64,000 nt of DNA from an uncultured Clostridia bacterium (GCA_947632025.1 CANRNN010000008.1:82831-146830), one strand, 5' to 3'. Shown: positions 1-9,052, counted from the stretch's first letter. Notes: generated by a model not told the origin, from the sequence alone. Translations and numbers: made by a program.

Positions 1-2
1 AC

Positions 3-305
3 AAAGACGACGTGGATATTTTAGCCGAAGTTAAATCAAACGGCGGAGATCTTCGCCGTTGCCCTTCCCTTAAAACCGAGAGAAGCACTCTTTCGGCGGC
101 GGGAGTAAGCTCTGTAATGGGGTGTCCGTTTCAGATAGTCTTTATAAATCAGTCTGCGGCGGTGGGGCTGGACTGTCCTGTAAAAGAGATATTCGACAAA
201 AACGGCGAACACGTTTTCGACAATTATCTGAATTCCTTGGAAATAAGAGCCTACTGTGCGGACGCGGTACGAGATGCAGTGACCCCTAAACGTGACCTGC
301 AATGA
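3..305 (+). CDS. C-terminal part of an unknown protein (truncated by window edge)
   Basis: The frame is open from the first bases of the window to a TGA at 303-305, so only the last 100 residues are visible and the start lies outside. The segment has Cys residues in the contexts RRCPS, MGCPF, LDCPV and AYCAD and no transmembrane stretch. I do not recognise the family. Its TGA overlaps the ATG of the next gene (ATGA), so the two are very probably translationally coupled. Confidence 0.6.
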   Translation, partial: KDDVDILAEVKSNGGDLRRCPSLKTERSTLSAAGVSSVMGCPFQIVFINQSAAVGLDCPVKEIFDKNGEHVFDNYLNSLEIRAYCADAVRDAVTPKRDLQ

Positions 306-994
306 AAACGATAACCTTCCCCGACGGACGGACTCTTACTTATGAGCTTGTCCGAAAGCGCGTGCGGAACATCAATTTCTGTCCGAAAGAAAACGGCATA
401 ATTATGGTTTCCGCAAGTCCGAGAGCGTCTGTTCGGGAGATAGAGGATTTTATCGTCAGACGCGCCGACTTCTTCTTCAAAGCCTTTGCCGCTCTTGAAG
501 AACGGCAGAAGCTGGGCGAGGACAGTATATCTTCCGTGACGTGGCTCGGTCAGGAATTTCCTGTGAGAATTATCTCAAGTTCCCGCGAGTGCGCCGTTAT
601 CGACGAGAGCGAGGTGCGTGTTTTTACCCGCCTTGGAAACGAATCCGAGTATATCCTCTCCCTTATCGGAAAAGCCCGCTATGCTCGGTTTTGCGCCCTT
701 GCAGAGGAGTTGAACGGCATAGTCCGTTCTGAGCTTTCTAGTCGTGGCTTTGACCCGCCGCCTACCAAAATTACCGTAAAGGATATGAAGTCGCGCTGGG
801 GGAGCTGTTCTTACACGAGAGGGCATATCTCTCTTAATATTCGCCTTTCGGCGTATCCGAGGAACACCGTGCTTTCCGTACTCTGGCACGAGTATGCCCA
901 TTATTGGCACCATGACCATTCAGGGCGGTTTTATGATTTTCTTTTGAAAATGTATCCCGAATACCGCAAATGGAACGACCTGTTAAAAAAATAA
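302..994 (+). CDS. YgjP-like (M48-type, DUF45) zinc metallopeptidase domain protein
   Basis: The 230-residue protein matches the YgjP-like family of SprT/M48-type metallopeptidases in length and architecture: a beta-rich N-terminal half beginning FPDGRTLTYELVRKRVRN, then a helical catalytic C-terminal half. Near residue 196 it has HEYAHYWHHDHS, the HExxH motif plus the third His ligand expected of this family. The preceding KSRWGSCS segment is also typical. Cytoplasmic location is likely, as no signal peptide is seen. The physiological substrate of this family is not established. The gene overlaps the upstream gene by 4 bp and is closed by a hairpin terminator immediately after its stop. Confidence 0.85.
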   Translation: MKTITFPDGRTLTYELVRKRVRNINFCPKENGIIMVSASPRASVREIEDFIVRRADFFFKAFAALEERQKLGEDSISSVTWLGQEFPVRIISSSRECAVIDESEVRVFTRLGNESEYILSLIGKARYARFCALAEELNGIVRSELSSRGFDPPPTKITVKDMKSRWGSCSYTRGHISLNIRLSAYPRNTVLSVLWHEYAHYWHHDHSGRFYDFLLKMYPEYRKWNDLLKK

Positions 995-1021
995 AGGACC
1001 GTCAGAAACGGTCCTTTTTTA
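994..1021. terminator. Bidirectional rho-independent terminator
   Basis: The perfect stem AAAGGACCGT/ACGGTCCTTT with a 5-base loop is followed by TTTTTTATT on the plus strand. The opposite strand also has a T-rich run after the stem, so it probably ends both the metallopeptidase gene and the convergent zinc-ribbon gene. Confidence 0.85.
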
Positions 1022-1054
1022 TTGAGTTTATACGCTATACACTGTTTTGGAGTG

Positions 1055-3841
1055 TTATCCCACAGCATTTGCAATTACCCTTTTAGCGCTTTCGGCATTG
1101 TTTATCTTGCTTGTGTGGGCGGAGTTGTAAGAGTCATATTGCCCCTCGGAGATTTTGGTATAATCGTCTGTTATCAGCTGCCACAAAAAGTTGTTTGCCA
1201 TATTGAGGTTGTTGTAGATCGAACCAAAATCCTCTCCCGATGCCGCAAGCATCTTGTGGTATGCCTTTGCGCGCATTACATAGCTTCCCGCGTTGGAGTA
1301 GTACGAAGCGTTCGCGACAAGCGTTGACAGACCCTCGGACTTGAATCTGCTCTTGCTTAACGCACTAAGTTTATCATGTATTGTGTTAAGCGAGTTGATA
1401 GCATTCTGTATCTCGTTCTTGGCGGTGCGCATTGTAGTTTTATAGGCGTTTGATTTGTCGGCTGCGGAATATTCGCTTGTCATAAACTTATTGAAGTTCA
1501 CATTCTGGAGGGCGAAGTCGAAGTTTGTAGCATAGGACTTGCAGGTGTTTGTAAATCCGTCTACAGCGGACGGTTTCTGAATGAACGTGTAGTAGTTGTT
1601 GTAGCGCTTTTTAAGCTCGTTCAAAGCCTGATAATTGAGGTTGAAAACAGCGTTTTTGGGAGCCGCGTTCGCGACCGCTATATCGACGTTGATCTTGCCG
1701 TTATTGATATTTTTCATAAGCTCTTTTCCGAGGTTGCTGTTAAAGAAGTTGGTAAGCGACTTTGAATCGCCGTCCGACTCTTCTATAGCACGGCTGGCGT
1801 TTGCGGCAAAGACTTCGATCTTTCCGACCTCGCCCGCGATAGCTGCAGCAGCACTCATAATTTTTGCTCTGTCCGCTTCCAGAGAAGAAACAGACGGCAC
1901 AGCGGCTTTTGATGAGCTTGACTTGGCACTTGATTTTGCGGTAGATTTGGCACTCGACTTCGCGCTTGATTTCGCGCTTGACTTAGTACTCGATTTTGCC
2001 GTGGATTTCTCAGCCGAAGAGCTTTTTTCAGGCTCTGAGGAAGTTTCTTCGGAGGAAGCGGACATTTCCTCGGACGAGCTGTTCTCCTGCGGCTCGGAGG
2101 TATCCTCCGACGAGGATACCGCATTGTTGTCCGAACTTTCGACAGGCTCAGAGCTTTGTACCGATACCGTACTCGACATCGAACCTCCGCCTACATCGCT
2201 CGACACGGGGATCTTGTTTTTGCCCGCATTCAACGCGATAATAAGCGCGATAACTCCGACCACGACCACAGCCGCGCCTATAGCGAAAGGTATCGGAATA
2301 ACGTCGAACAGTTTGAAAGGCTCTTTTTTATTATTGTTTATGTAGCGTGAACCGATTCTGCGGACGTCAACATACGGTGCGCCGCAGTTTTTGCAGCGTT
2401 CCTCTGTATCATACATATCCTGACCGCAGTTGTGGCAGTAAACGAGATTTCCCTTCGGCTTATCCTCGCCCTGAGCCGAGCCGTTTCCGGCAGCGGAGAA
2501 GTCCGCAGTATTTCCCGTAAGAATATCTATCGGGTCTTTTCCGCGGAAAATATCCGTATCATCGGAAGGTTTCGGTTCGGGTCTGCGTATCGGAGCCGGC
2601 TCGACAGGCGTTTCCGCAATAAAGCCCATTTCTTCGGGAATAAAGTCGTCCTCCGGTTTTTCTTCGGGCTTTTTCTCCTCTTTTGGCGGGATTTCCGAAG
2701 CGACCAATACGGGAGCAGCAGCTGCGGGCTGAACTTCCTCTGCCTGTTTCTCGGCGGGCTTTTCTTCCGCTTCGGGCTGGATTTCGGGAGCTGTGAACAC
2801 GGGAGCAATAGGTTCCGGCTGAACTTCCTCTGCCTGCACTTCGGCGGGCTTTTCTTCTGCTTCGGGCTGGATTTCCGGAGCCGTAAACACGGGAGCGATA
2901 GGTTCCGGCTGAATCTCCTCTGCCTGCACCTCGGCGGGCTTTTCTTCCGCTTCGGGCTGGATTTCCGGAGCTGTAAACACGGGAGCGATAGGTTCCGGCT
3001 GAACTTCCTCTGCCTGCTTCTCGGCGGGCTTTCCTTCCGCTTCGGGTTGGATTTCCGGAGCTGTGAACACGGGAGCGATAGGTTCCGGCTGAATTTCCTC
3101 TGTCTGCTTCTCGACAGATTTTTCCTCTTTAATATCCTCAATATCCTCGCCCATTGAATGATTCAGGAATTTATAAGGATTGAGGTCGATCTGCTCGTTC
3201 GGATCTTCGTCCATAGAGCCTCCCGTGATAACGGGAGTAGGATTTATAGTAATATCCTCGTCGGGTTCTTCGCTCTCTCCGAGATTAAAATTGTTTATGA
3301 CAAGCTCCTCGCCGTTGCGGGGCTTTTTCTGGCGTATCTGATTTGCGGGAGGCTCGACCGTGGGCATATTTCCCGTCGTTTCACTGAAATCTTTCAGCTG
3401 CTTTTCAAGCATACTGTAGTCCATATCGGTAATAGCCGACGGATTTATTTTTATCAGACCATCCCCGTCGATATCGCCGTTGTCGGGGTCGCCGTTAAGG
3501 TCGGTGGGAGCATTGTTGATTATAGGAACAGTGGACTTCACCTTTGTTGAAAGCAGCATTTCTCCGCACTTATCGCAGTGGTCAGTGCTTTTCTGCATAT
3601 GAAGCCCGCAGTTCGGGCAGTACACCAACAGATCTCCGTCGTCGCCCTCGTCGCTGCCATTAGTTGCAGCCTTTACGACGGCGTTCGGGTCAAGTACTTC
3701 CTCGGAGTTTTGATTTTCGGTTTCCGGAATTTGATTATCGTTTTCATCGTCGTCAAACGCGCCTTGCGGCACGGGCGAACCGCATTCCATACAAAACGAA
3801 TAACCTCTGACAATCTTTTTACCGCAATTTTCGCAAAACAT
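1055..3841 (-). CDS. Large zinc-ribbon membrane protein with 30-residue tandem repeats
   Basis: About 928 residues. Start chosen at ATG 3841 (MFCENCGKK) because AGAGG lies 8 bases upstream; an in-frame TTG two codons earlier is less likely. Visible parts in order: zinc ribbon 1 (CENCG..CMECG, residues 3-22), zinc ribbon 2 (CPNCG..CDKCG, near 75-97), an acidic region with 30-residue Pro/Glu repeats (about 240-380), zinc ribbon 3 (CHNCG..CKNCG, near 467-490), one transmembrane helix (about 517-540), a Ser/Lys-rich linker (about 565-645) and a C-terminal helical domain of about 280 residues. The helix suggests a cytoplasmic zinc-ribbon part and an external C-terminal domain. No enzymatic motif is seen; function unknown. 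It has its own promoter. Confidence 0.85.
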   Translation of the reverse strand: MFCENCGKKIVRGYSFCMECGSPVPQGAFDDDENDNQIPETENQNSEEVLDPNAVVKAATNGSDEGDDGDLLVYCPNCGLHMQKSTDHCDKCGEMLLSTKVKSTVPIINNAPTDLNGDPDNGDIDGDGLIKINPSAITDMDYSMLEKQLKDFSETTGNMPTVEPPANQIRQKKPRNGEELVINNFNLGESEEPDEDITINPTPVITGGSMDEDPNEQIDLNPYKFLNHSMGEDIEDIKEEKSVEKQTEEIQPEPIAPVFTAPEIQPEAEGKPAEKQAEEVQPEPIAPVFTAPEIQPEAEEKPAEVQAEEIQPEPIAPVFTAPEIQPEAEEKPAEVQAEEVQPEPIAPVFTAPEIQPEAEEKPAEKQAEEVQPAAAAPVLVASEIPPKEEKKPEEKPEDDFIPEEMGFIAETPVEPAPIRRPEPKPSDDTDIFRGKDPIDILTGNTADFSAAGNGSAQGEDKPKGNLVYCHNCGQDMYDTEERCKNCGAPYVDVRRIGSRYINNNKKEPFKLFDVIPIPFAIGAAVVVVGVIALIIALNAGKNKIPVSSDVGGGSMSSTVSVQSSEPVESSDNNAVSSSEDTSEPQENSSSEEMSASSEETSSEPEKSSSAEKSTAKSSTKSSAKSSAKSSAKSTAKSSAKSSSSKAAVPSVSSLEADRAKIMSAAAAIAGEVGKIEVFAANASRAIEESDGDSKSLTNFFNSNLGKELMKNINNGKINVDIAVANAAPKNAVFNLNYQALNELKKRYNNYYTFIQKPSAVDGFTNTCKSYATNFDFALQNVNFNKFMTSEYSAADKSNAYKTTMRTAKNEIQNAINSLNTIHDKLSALSKSRFKSEGLSTLVANASYYSNAGSYVMRAKAYHKMLAASGEDFGSIYNNLNMANNFLWQLITDDYTKISEGQYDSYNSAHTSKINNAESAKRVIANAVG
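2701..3120 (-). repeat. 90-bp tandem coding repeats (about 4.5 copies)
   Basis: The marker TCGGCGGGCT recurs at 2751, 2841, 2931 and 3021, exactly 90 bp apart, with a degenerate copy at 3111. Each unit encodes 30 residues around the motif PIAPVFTAPEIQPEAE. The near identity of units points to recent expansion by slippage or unequal exchange. Confidence 0.9.
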
Positions 3842-3901
3842 AAGCAAATCCTCTCATCATCAAATCCGCCGGAAGCGTATACAAATAAAGGTACTGATTT
3901 A

Positions 3902-3930
3902 ATTATACAACATTTATAAAAGATTGTCAA
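3902..3930 (-). promoter_or_regulatory. SigA-type promoter for the large zinc-ribbon gene
   Basis: On the minus strand this reads TTGACA, a 17-base spacer, then TATAAT, ending about 60 bp before the ATG at 3841. Both hexamers are perfect matches to the consensus. Confidence 0.85.
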
Positions 3931-3988
3931 TTAAAATTCAAAACTTTGTAGACTTGAACAAACAAACGCTCAGAATTTGTGCAAACTA

Positions 3989-4477
3989 CTAAACCGCCGC
4001 GAAGTAAAGTCCCGCGAACACGCCTGCCGTTATTGCCATTATCGCGGTCGAGATAAGGCAGAGCATAATATGTGTGATGGTGTACTTGCGTTCGGGCTTT
4101 TTATCGGAGCTTGCTGCGGTGACGGCGCTGACGTTTTCCGAAAACGGCGCTGGCGTTTCCGCGGCTGAAAGTATGGGAACATTCACGGACACTCCGCTTG
4201 TCGGTATAACGTTCGGGGTCGGGACTGAGTATTCCGCCGAGGGAGCGGGTACTTCTGTGTTACCGTTTTCCGCGCTTTCAACGGGTACTTCCGACACGGA
4301 AACGGGTGTCGGAATATCCGTCTGATAATTCACGTTTTGATCTGAGGGCTGTTCTGCCGCTTCTGCCGTCTGTATCGGAGATACCGCAGGCTGCACCGAC
4401 AAACCGGTAGGCTGCCCGCAGAAATTACAAAATCTCGCTGTGTCCATTATTTGCTTTCCGCAATGAATACAAAACAT
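3989..4477 (-). CDS. Small zinc-ribbon membrane protein
   Basis: The 162-residue protein begins MFCIHCGKQIMDTARFC and has one zinc ribbon (CIHCG..CNFCG), a long Pro/Ser/Val-rich linker of about 90 residues and a single C-terminal hydrophobic helix (ITHIMLCLISTAIMAITAGV). Its start has an AAAGGAA-type ribosome binding site. It shares the MFC-x2-CG start and overall plan with the larger protein just downstream at 1055-3841 but lacks the C-terminal domain. Function is unknown; a membrane-anchored adaptor is a guess based only on architecture. Confidence 0.75.
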   Translation of the reverse strand: MFCIHCGKQIMDTARFCNFCGQPTGLSVQPAVSPIQTAEAAEQPSDQNVNYQTDIPTPVSVSEVPVESAENGNTEVPAPSAEYSVPTPNVIPTSGVSVNVPILSAAETPAPFSENVSAVTAASSDKKPERKYTITHIMLCLISTAIMAITAGVFAGLYFAAV

Positions 4478-4528
4478 AATAAAATTCCTTTCTTAATTGC
4501 ACGAAAATTTATTCGGATATTTAGAGCC

Positions 4529-4681
4529 TGTTCACATAAACCGAAATGCACAAATCGTAAAACGGAATTTCCGCAGAACGAGGTGAAAATTCGCGGCAGC
4601 GCTTGATGTGCTTCAAGAATTTTCAGCAAAGTTATGCGTAAGCTCCGCTTCAAAACAGGCGTTTAAGCGTTTATGTGGACA
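4529..4681. mobile_element. MITE-like 153-bp element with terminal inverted repeats
   Basis: The ends are TGTTCACATAAAC (4529-4541) and GTTTATGTGGACA (4669-4681), a 13-bp inverted repeat with one mismatch. The interior has no convincing gene. The right terminal repeat contains the stop codon of the adjacent glycosylase gene, which suggests insertion at the 3' end of that gene. No transposase is present and I cannot define a target-site duplication with confidence. It could instead be a decayed regulatory hairpin. Confidence 0.5.
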
Positions 4682-5495
4682 AGTTACGGGAGTCAGCCGC
4701 AGTGTTCAGCCCCCGATTATTCCTCACATAATCAAAAAGATACTGTTGTGCTATGCCCTCTATGCCCTTTGTACATTCGGGCAGCCCGTCGGGGTAGAAT
4801 TCCGCCATAAGCCGCTTTACCCACACGTCTTTCGGAAAAGCGTCCGTCTTGTGGAACGCGAAAAGCAGCACGCAGTCCGCGACTTTATCGCCTACGCCCT
4901 TTATCAGCTTCAGCTTTTCGCGGGCTTCGTCAAGCGGCAGAGCGTCTATTTCGTCAAGCTCCACCTCTTCCGAATTTACCTTTAAAACAGCGTCGGCGAG
5001 GTACTTTGCCCTGAATCCCGCACGCAGCGGCGCTAGATCTTCGGCACTCACCCCCCGCAGCCTTTCAGCAGTAGGAAATGTGTACCCCCCGTCGATTTTT
5101 TCGCCGAAATTCTCACAAAGCCGCTCGACTATCCCCATAATTCTCGGAATATTGTTATTCTGAGAAATAATGAAGCTCAACAATGTTTCAAACGGTTCCT
5201 GACGCAATATCCGTATCCCCGGCGAACACTCGCAGGCTTTTTTCAGCGTCGGGTCTGCGGAAAGCCGCGCTATGTACTCGGAATAATCCGTATCGAGGTC
5301 GAAATACCGCCGCCATTCTGCAGAATCCTCCGCGCCTGTGATAACGATATTTTCTCCCGAATTTCTCAAAGAAACACGCCGTCCGAGGGCGATACCCGAA
5401 AATCCGCCGTTTTCCGACTCTTTCCACCTAAAGCATTGACCGCAGTTGAACGTCTGCCGGAGGTCAAAGTTAAGATTTTTCACAACAAATTCCAT
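4671..5495 (-). CDS. 8-oxoguanine DNA glycosylase (OGG/HhH-GPD family)
   Basis: The 274-residue protein excises oxidised guanine in base excision repair. The N-terminal domain is OGG-like (FDLRQTFNCGQCFRW, near residues 10-24). The HhH-GPD domain has LKLIKGVGDKVADCVLLF, with the catalytic Lys in GVGDKVADC, followed by the conserved Asp in FPKDVWVKR. Length fits bacterial OGG proteins. The last residues (RNLST) and the TAA come from the right arm of the inverted-repeat element at 4529-4681, so the natural C-terminus may have been altered; the catalytic core is intact. It is transcribed divergently from the DUF6062 gene. Confidence 0.88.
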   Translation of the reverse strand: MEFVVKNLNFDLRQTFNCGQCFRWKESENGGFSGIALGRRVSLRNSGENIVITGAEDSAEWRRYFDLDTDYSEYIARLSADPTLKKACECSPGIRILRQEPFETLLSFIISQNNNIPRIMGIVERLCENFGEKIDGGYTFPTAERLRGVSAEDLAPLRAGFRAKYLADAVLKVNSEEVELDEIDALPLDEAREKLKLIKGVGDKVADCVLLFAFHKTDAFPKDVWVKRLMAEFYPDGLPECTKGIEGIAQQYLFDYVRNNRGLNTAADSRNLST

Positions 5496-5513
5496 AAAAA
5501 ATAAAAAAACCTC

Positions 5514-5542
5514 TTGATTATTTAATTTAATTATAATACAAT
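5514..5542 (+). promoter_or_regulatory. Putative promoter for the DUF6062 gene
   Basis: TTGATT, 17 bases, TACAAT in a very AT-rich stretch between the divergent glycosylase and DUF6062 genes, about 75 bp before the ATG at 5617. Confidence 0.55.
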
Positions 5543-5616
5543 ATAATTAAGATTTCAAGTTTTTTTGAGAAATTTTCAGCAAAGCGACACAAATTTTTTA
5601 CGAAAGGAACGTAGAA

Positions 5617-6312
5617 ATGCGGGAAAGCATACTTACAATTCCGATAAACGAGGTGTTCGAGCCGAGGCGCGGCTGTCCTGTCTGCGCTCTGCGCAACACG
5701 ATAGAGGAACATATAAGCGAATATATAATGGGCGCGGCTATGATGGAACCTGATGTGCGGATAGAAACCAACGCTCTGGGTTTTTGCCGCACACATTACG
5801 AAATGCTGTTAAAACAGAACAACCGTCTGTCGCTGGCGCTTATGCTGAACACACACCTTGCCGAGCTGAGGGCGCAGGTGTTCGAGAAAAAGGAGCTTCC
5901 GTTCAAAAAAACATCAGTGGTGAAGAAAAGTTCCGAAATGGAACGCTCCTGCTTCGTGTGCGAAAAGGTCGGTTGGGGTGTTGATCATACGCTTGAAACA
6001 CTGTTCAAGATGTTCAGGACAGACGAGGAGTTCCGCTCGCTGTATTCCTCACAAGAATACGTCTGCCTGCCGCACTTTAACCTTCTGATGTCCAAAGCGC
6101 CCGATTTCCTCAAAAAGGACGACTTAAAAGAGTTTGAAAAAGCTACCTCGGCTCTCGCAGGCGGGTATCTTAAATCGCTGAACGAGGACGTTCAGGAGTT
6201 TTGCGACAGTTTCGATTACCGCAACGCCAAAAAGCTCCACAGCGAGGATATGGAACACGTCCGCAGCTCCATTGAGCGCGCCATAGAATTCTTGACTTCG
6301 AGAAAAGCATAA
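5617..6312 (+). CDS. DUF6062 family protein, Cys/His-rich
   Basis: 231 residues, matching the DUF6062 family of Clostridia, which has no known function. Two similar halves each carry a CxxC and a Cys/His pair: GCPVCAL (near 26) with GFCRTHY (near 56), and CFVCEK (near 113) with VCLPHF (near 148). This pattern suggests two metal-binding knuckles. The protein is mostly helical and has no signal peptide. The start has GAAAGGAA upstream. It precedes tsaD by about 110 bp in the same direction, but no functional link is established. Confidence 0.8.
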   Translation: MRESILTIPINEVFEPRRGCPVCALRNTIEEHISEYIMGAAMMEPDVRIETNALGFCRTHYEMLLKQNNRLSLALMLNTHLAELRAQVFEKKELPFKKTSVVKKSSEMERSCFVCEKVGWGVDHTLETLFKMFRTDEEFRSLYSSQEYVCLPHFNLLMSKAPDFLKKDDLKEFEKATSALAGGYLKSLNEDVQEFCDSFDYRNAKKLHSEDMEHVRSSIERAIEFLTSRKA

Positions 6313-6424
6313 TTATCTGCACGCGGTTTAAGTCGGACGGCACGGACTGATATTGCTTGTCTGCCGTATTTGTTAAAAAACGGGTATCCTGAATTATATA
6401 ATAAAATTTACATTCGGAGAAAAT

Positions 6425-7438
6425 ATGGATATTTTATCAATAGAATCTTCCTGCGACGAAACCGCCGCGGCGGTTGTCCGCGACGGACGGGAAATAATTT
6501 CCTCCGTCGTCGCGACACAGATAGAGGAACACAGACTTTACGGCGGAGTTGTTCCCGAAATTGCTTCCCGCCGTCATTGCGAAAGCATTTCCACAGTGGT
6601 TTCCGAGGCTCTCGCAAAAGCCGATATGAAAGCCGCCGATGTCGACGCTGTCGCCGTGACATTTGCGCCGGGACTTATAGGGGCGCTTCTGGTGGGAGTG
6701 AATTTCGCAAAGGGACTGGCGTACTCGCTCGGCAAGCCGCTTATTCCCGTACACCATATCAGAGGGCATATCGCCGCGAATTATCTCGCTCATCCGGAGC
6801 TTAGTCCGCCGTATATGTGCCTTGTCGCGTCGGGCGGTCATTCGCTTATCGTGGAAGTCCTCGGATATACCGAATTCAACATTATCGGAAAGACCATTGA
6901 CGACGCCGCGGGCGAAGCGTTCGACAAATCCGCGAGAGTTATGGGATTTCCGTATCCGGGAGGAAAATTCATCGACGATGCCGCAAAGCTCGGCGACCCC
7001 GCCAAATACCCGCTTCCCAAGCCGAAAACCGCAGCTCCTTACGATTTCAGCTTTTCGGGACTTAAAACGGCAGTCATAAATCTCGTCCATAATTCCGAGC
7101 AAAAGGGCATAAAAATTGATACCGATTCCCTTGCCGCAAGTTTCCAGAAAACGGTTTCGGAAATTATGACGGACAAGTTTATTTCCGCCGCCGAGGAAAG
7201 AGGCTGCAAAAAAATAGCCCTTTCGGGTGGAGTCGCCGCGAACAGCGGACTTCGCACCGCTCTCTCGGAAGCCGCCGAAAAGCGTGGAATGACGCTTTAT
7301 TTTCCGCCTGTTTCGCTTTGCGGCGATAATGCCGCGATGATAGGCTGTCAGGCGTATTACGAATTTCTGGCGGGGCATATCGCTTGTGAAGATCTGAATG
7401 CCTATGCCACAATGCGGTTGGACGAGGTGACTTATTGA
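6425..7438 (+). CDS. tsaD: tRNA N6-adenosine threonylcarbamoyltransferase TsaD
   Basis: The 337-residue protein transfers the threonylcarbamoyl group to A37 of ANN-decoding tRNAs, with TsaB and TsaE as partners (neither gene is in this window). The ASKHA-fold signature is present: MDILSIESSCDETAAA at the start, the metal-binding HHIRGH near residue 111, ASGGHS near 137 and the terminal GDNAAMIG. Length is typical. The start has GGAGAAAAT directly upstream. Its TGA overlaps the ATG of aroK by one base (TGATG), so the two are translationally coupled. MtaB, which methylthiolates the TsaD product, is encoded about 8 kb downstream. Confidence 0.96.
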   Translation: MDILSIESSCDETAAAVVRDGREIISSVVATQIEEHRLYGGVVPEIASRRHCESISTVVSEALAKADMKAADVDAVAVTFAPGLIGALLVGVNFAKGLAYSLGKPLIPVHHIRGHIAANYLAHPELSPPYMCLVASGGHSLIVEVLGYTEFNIIGKTIDDAAGEAFDKSARVMGFPYPGGKFIDDAAKLGDPAKYPLPKPKTAAPYDFSFSGLKTAVINLVHNSEQKGIKIDTDSLAASFQKTVSEIMTDKFISAAEERGCKKIALSGGVAANSGLRTALSEAAEKRGMTLYFPPVSLCGDNAAMIGCQAYYEFLAGHIACEDLNAYATMRLDEVTY

Positions 7439-7950
7439 TGAAAAATATCGTGCTTATAGGAATGCCTGCCGTGGGAAAATCCACTATCGGCGTTCTGGCG
7501 GCAAAGACACTTGGCTTTGCGTTTGTCGATACCGACCTTATTATTCAGCGGCAGACGGGAAAGCTGCTTCAGGATATAATAGACGATTCGGGGCTTGACG
7601 CATTCCTCGCCGCAGAGGAGCGGGCAATATGCTCCGTCGGGGATACGTCGGATACTGTCATAGCCACAGGCGGCAGCGCGGTATACAGCCGAAAGGCAAT
7701 GCTGCACCTGAAGGAACACGGAACGGTGTACTATCTCTCGCTTCCGACGCAGGAGCTTGAAAAGCGGCTTTCCAATATCAAGACCAGAGGGATAGCCATG
7801 CGTCCGGGGGACAGCATAGAGGACGTTTTCCGCCGTCGTGCCGAGCTTTACGAGGAATACGCGGATATAACGCTCGACTGCTTCGGAAAGACCGCCGAGG
7901 AGAGCGTCGGAGAGCTTTGCAGTTTTCATAAGAAAAACGGTCAGGAATAA
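7438..7950 (+). CDS. aroK: Shikimate kinase AroK
   Basis: 170 residues from the ATG at 7438; the in-frame TTG one codon earlier is not preferred because AGGTG is well spaced from the ATG. The protein phosphorylates shikimate with ATP in chorismate synthesis. It shows the Walker A motif GMPAVGKST (residues 7-15), the DTD substrate-binding motif (VDTDLI), ATGGSAV in place of the usual GGG loop, and the lid Arg (RGIAMRPG). Coupling to tsaD is seen often in Clostridia genomes but not mechanistically required. It is followed after 13 bp by a CPBP protease gene, probably on the same transcript. Confidence 0.92.
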   Translation: MKNIVLIGMPAVGKSTIGVLAAKTLGFAFVDTDLIIQRQTGKLLQDIIDDSGLDAFLAAEERAICSVGDTSDTVIATGGSAVYSRKAMLHLKEHGTVYYLSLPTQELEKRLSNIKTRGIAMRPGDSIEDVFRRRAELYEEYADITLDCFGKTAEESVGELCSFHKKNGQE

Positions 7951-7963
7951 AATGAGGTAAATT

Positions 7964-9052
7964 ATGTCGGAAGAAAATATAAACTATATGCCCGTAAATT
8001 CCGAAGAGCCGTCGGAAAAGCCGTCGCTGCTGCCGGGCTTTAAGGATATCTGTATGCGGATAGGCGCGGTGATGATAGTCGTTTTCGTGTCGAGAATATT
8101 GTGTAATGTGCTGGGAGCGGTTTTTATTTCGGTCGTCTGGAAAAACGAAGTACCCGATAAGCCCGTTGTGACATCACTTGTAAACTTAGCGTTTTCGTTG
8201 ATTTTTTTGTATATTGTGCCTATGACAGCGGCAGCGTTCCTGTTGCGTCACCCGCTTAAAAATTCGGCGAACAAGCCGTTTTCCAAACCGAAGTACATCG
8301 GTCGGGCAATGGCGCTTTTTCCGGCGGGATACGGCGTGGCGATAATAGTCAGACTTCTTACAATGATAATAGGAAATCTGTTTGAGGGAACAAGTGTGGG
8401 GGATTCTTTCCACGTCACGGAGGAAATTTTCGCCACGCCCGATATGGCAAGCGCGGTCGTGCTTTTCGTTCAGGCGGCTATCATCGCTCCGGTCTTTGAG
8501 GAATTGTGGTTCAGGGGAATGATGATGGAAAGCCTTCGCCCTTACGGAAACGGCTTTGCTATTTTCGTTTCGGCGCTTCTTTTCGGAATGACACACGCAA
8601 ATCTTGAACAGTTCTTCTACGCTACGGCGATCGGCATTTTCCTCGGCTATATCGCCATTTCCACCAGGAGCATTATCACCACTATGATAATGCATTCCAT
8701 GTTCAACAGCATTGCAGGTGTGATGGTCCTGCTGACAGTGGATAAGGGCGTGGGCGATTACCTTCTGGCGGTTTCCAAGGGCGAAAATGGCGTTGTTACA
8801 ATAGGTGTCGTGTTTTTCTTTGTCTGGATGTCGTTCATTGTACTGCTGCTTGTTGTCGGAATTTTTATGGCGATCTACAAGTTCATCAAGATAAAAAAGT
8901 ACAAAGTCCCGAAAGTCCAGACGGAGCTGTCCTCCGGCAAGCGCTGGGTCGTCTTCCTTACGAGAGTGACCGTTATAGTGACAATAATTTTCGCTGCGGA
9001 TGCGTTTGCGGGAAATAATATAGCACAGTGGATAATCGAATTTGGCTCGTAA
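7964..9052 (+). CDS. CPBP (CAAX protease / Rce1-like) intramembrane protease
   Basis: The 362-residue integral membrane protein has about eight hydrophobic helices. The three family motifs are all present: EELWFRG (EExxxR, near residue 178), FGMTHAN (FxxxH, near 209) and MHSMFN (HxxxN, near 246). These residues form the glutamate/metal-dependent active site of Rce1-type proteases. Bacterial members are linked with bacteriocin immunity, surface protein processing or unknown roles; none is indicated here. The start has GAGGTAAATT upstream and lies 13 bp after aroK, so it is likely the last gene of the tsaD-aroK unit. Confidence 0.88.
   Translation: MSEENINYMPVNSEEPSEKPSLLPGFKDICMRIGAVMIVVFVSRILCNVLGAVFISVVWKNEVPDKPVVTSLVNLAFSLIFLYIVPMTAAAFLLRHPLKNSANKPFSKPKYIGRAMALFPAGYGVAIIVRLLTMIIGNLFEGTSVGDSFHVTEEIFATPDMASAVVLFVQAAIIAPVFEELWFRGMMMESLRPYGNGFAIFVSALLFGMTHANLEQFFYATAIGIFLGYIAISTRSIITTMIMHSMFNSIAGVMVLLTVDKGVGDYLLAVSKGENGVVTIGVVFFFVWMSFIVLLLVVGIFMAIYKFIKIKKYKVPKVQTELSSGKRWVVFLTRVTVIVTIIFAADAFAGNNIAQWIIEFGS

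Noticed and set aside
2701..3120. CRISPR array
   Set aside because: The 90-bp repeats are contiguous, in frame and inside a gene; there are no spacers.
2432..3157. Long frame opposite the repeats of the zinc-ribbon gene
   Set aside because: It is an antisense shadow kept open by the repetitive sequence and has no start signals of its own.
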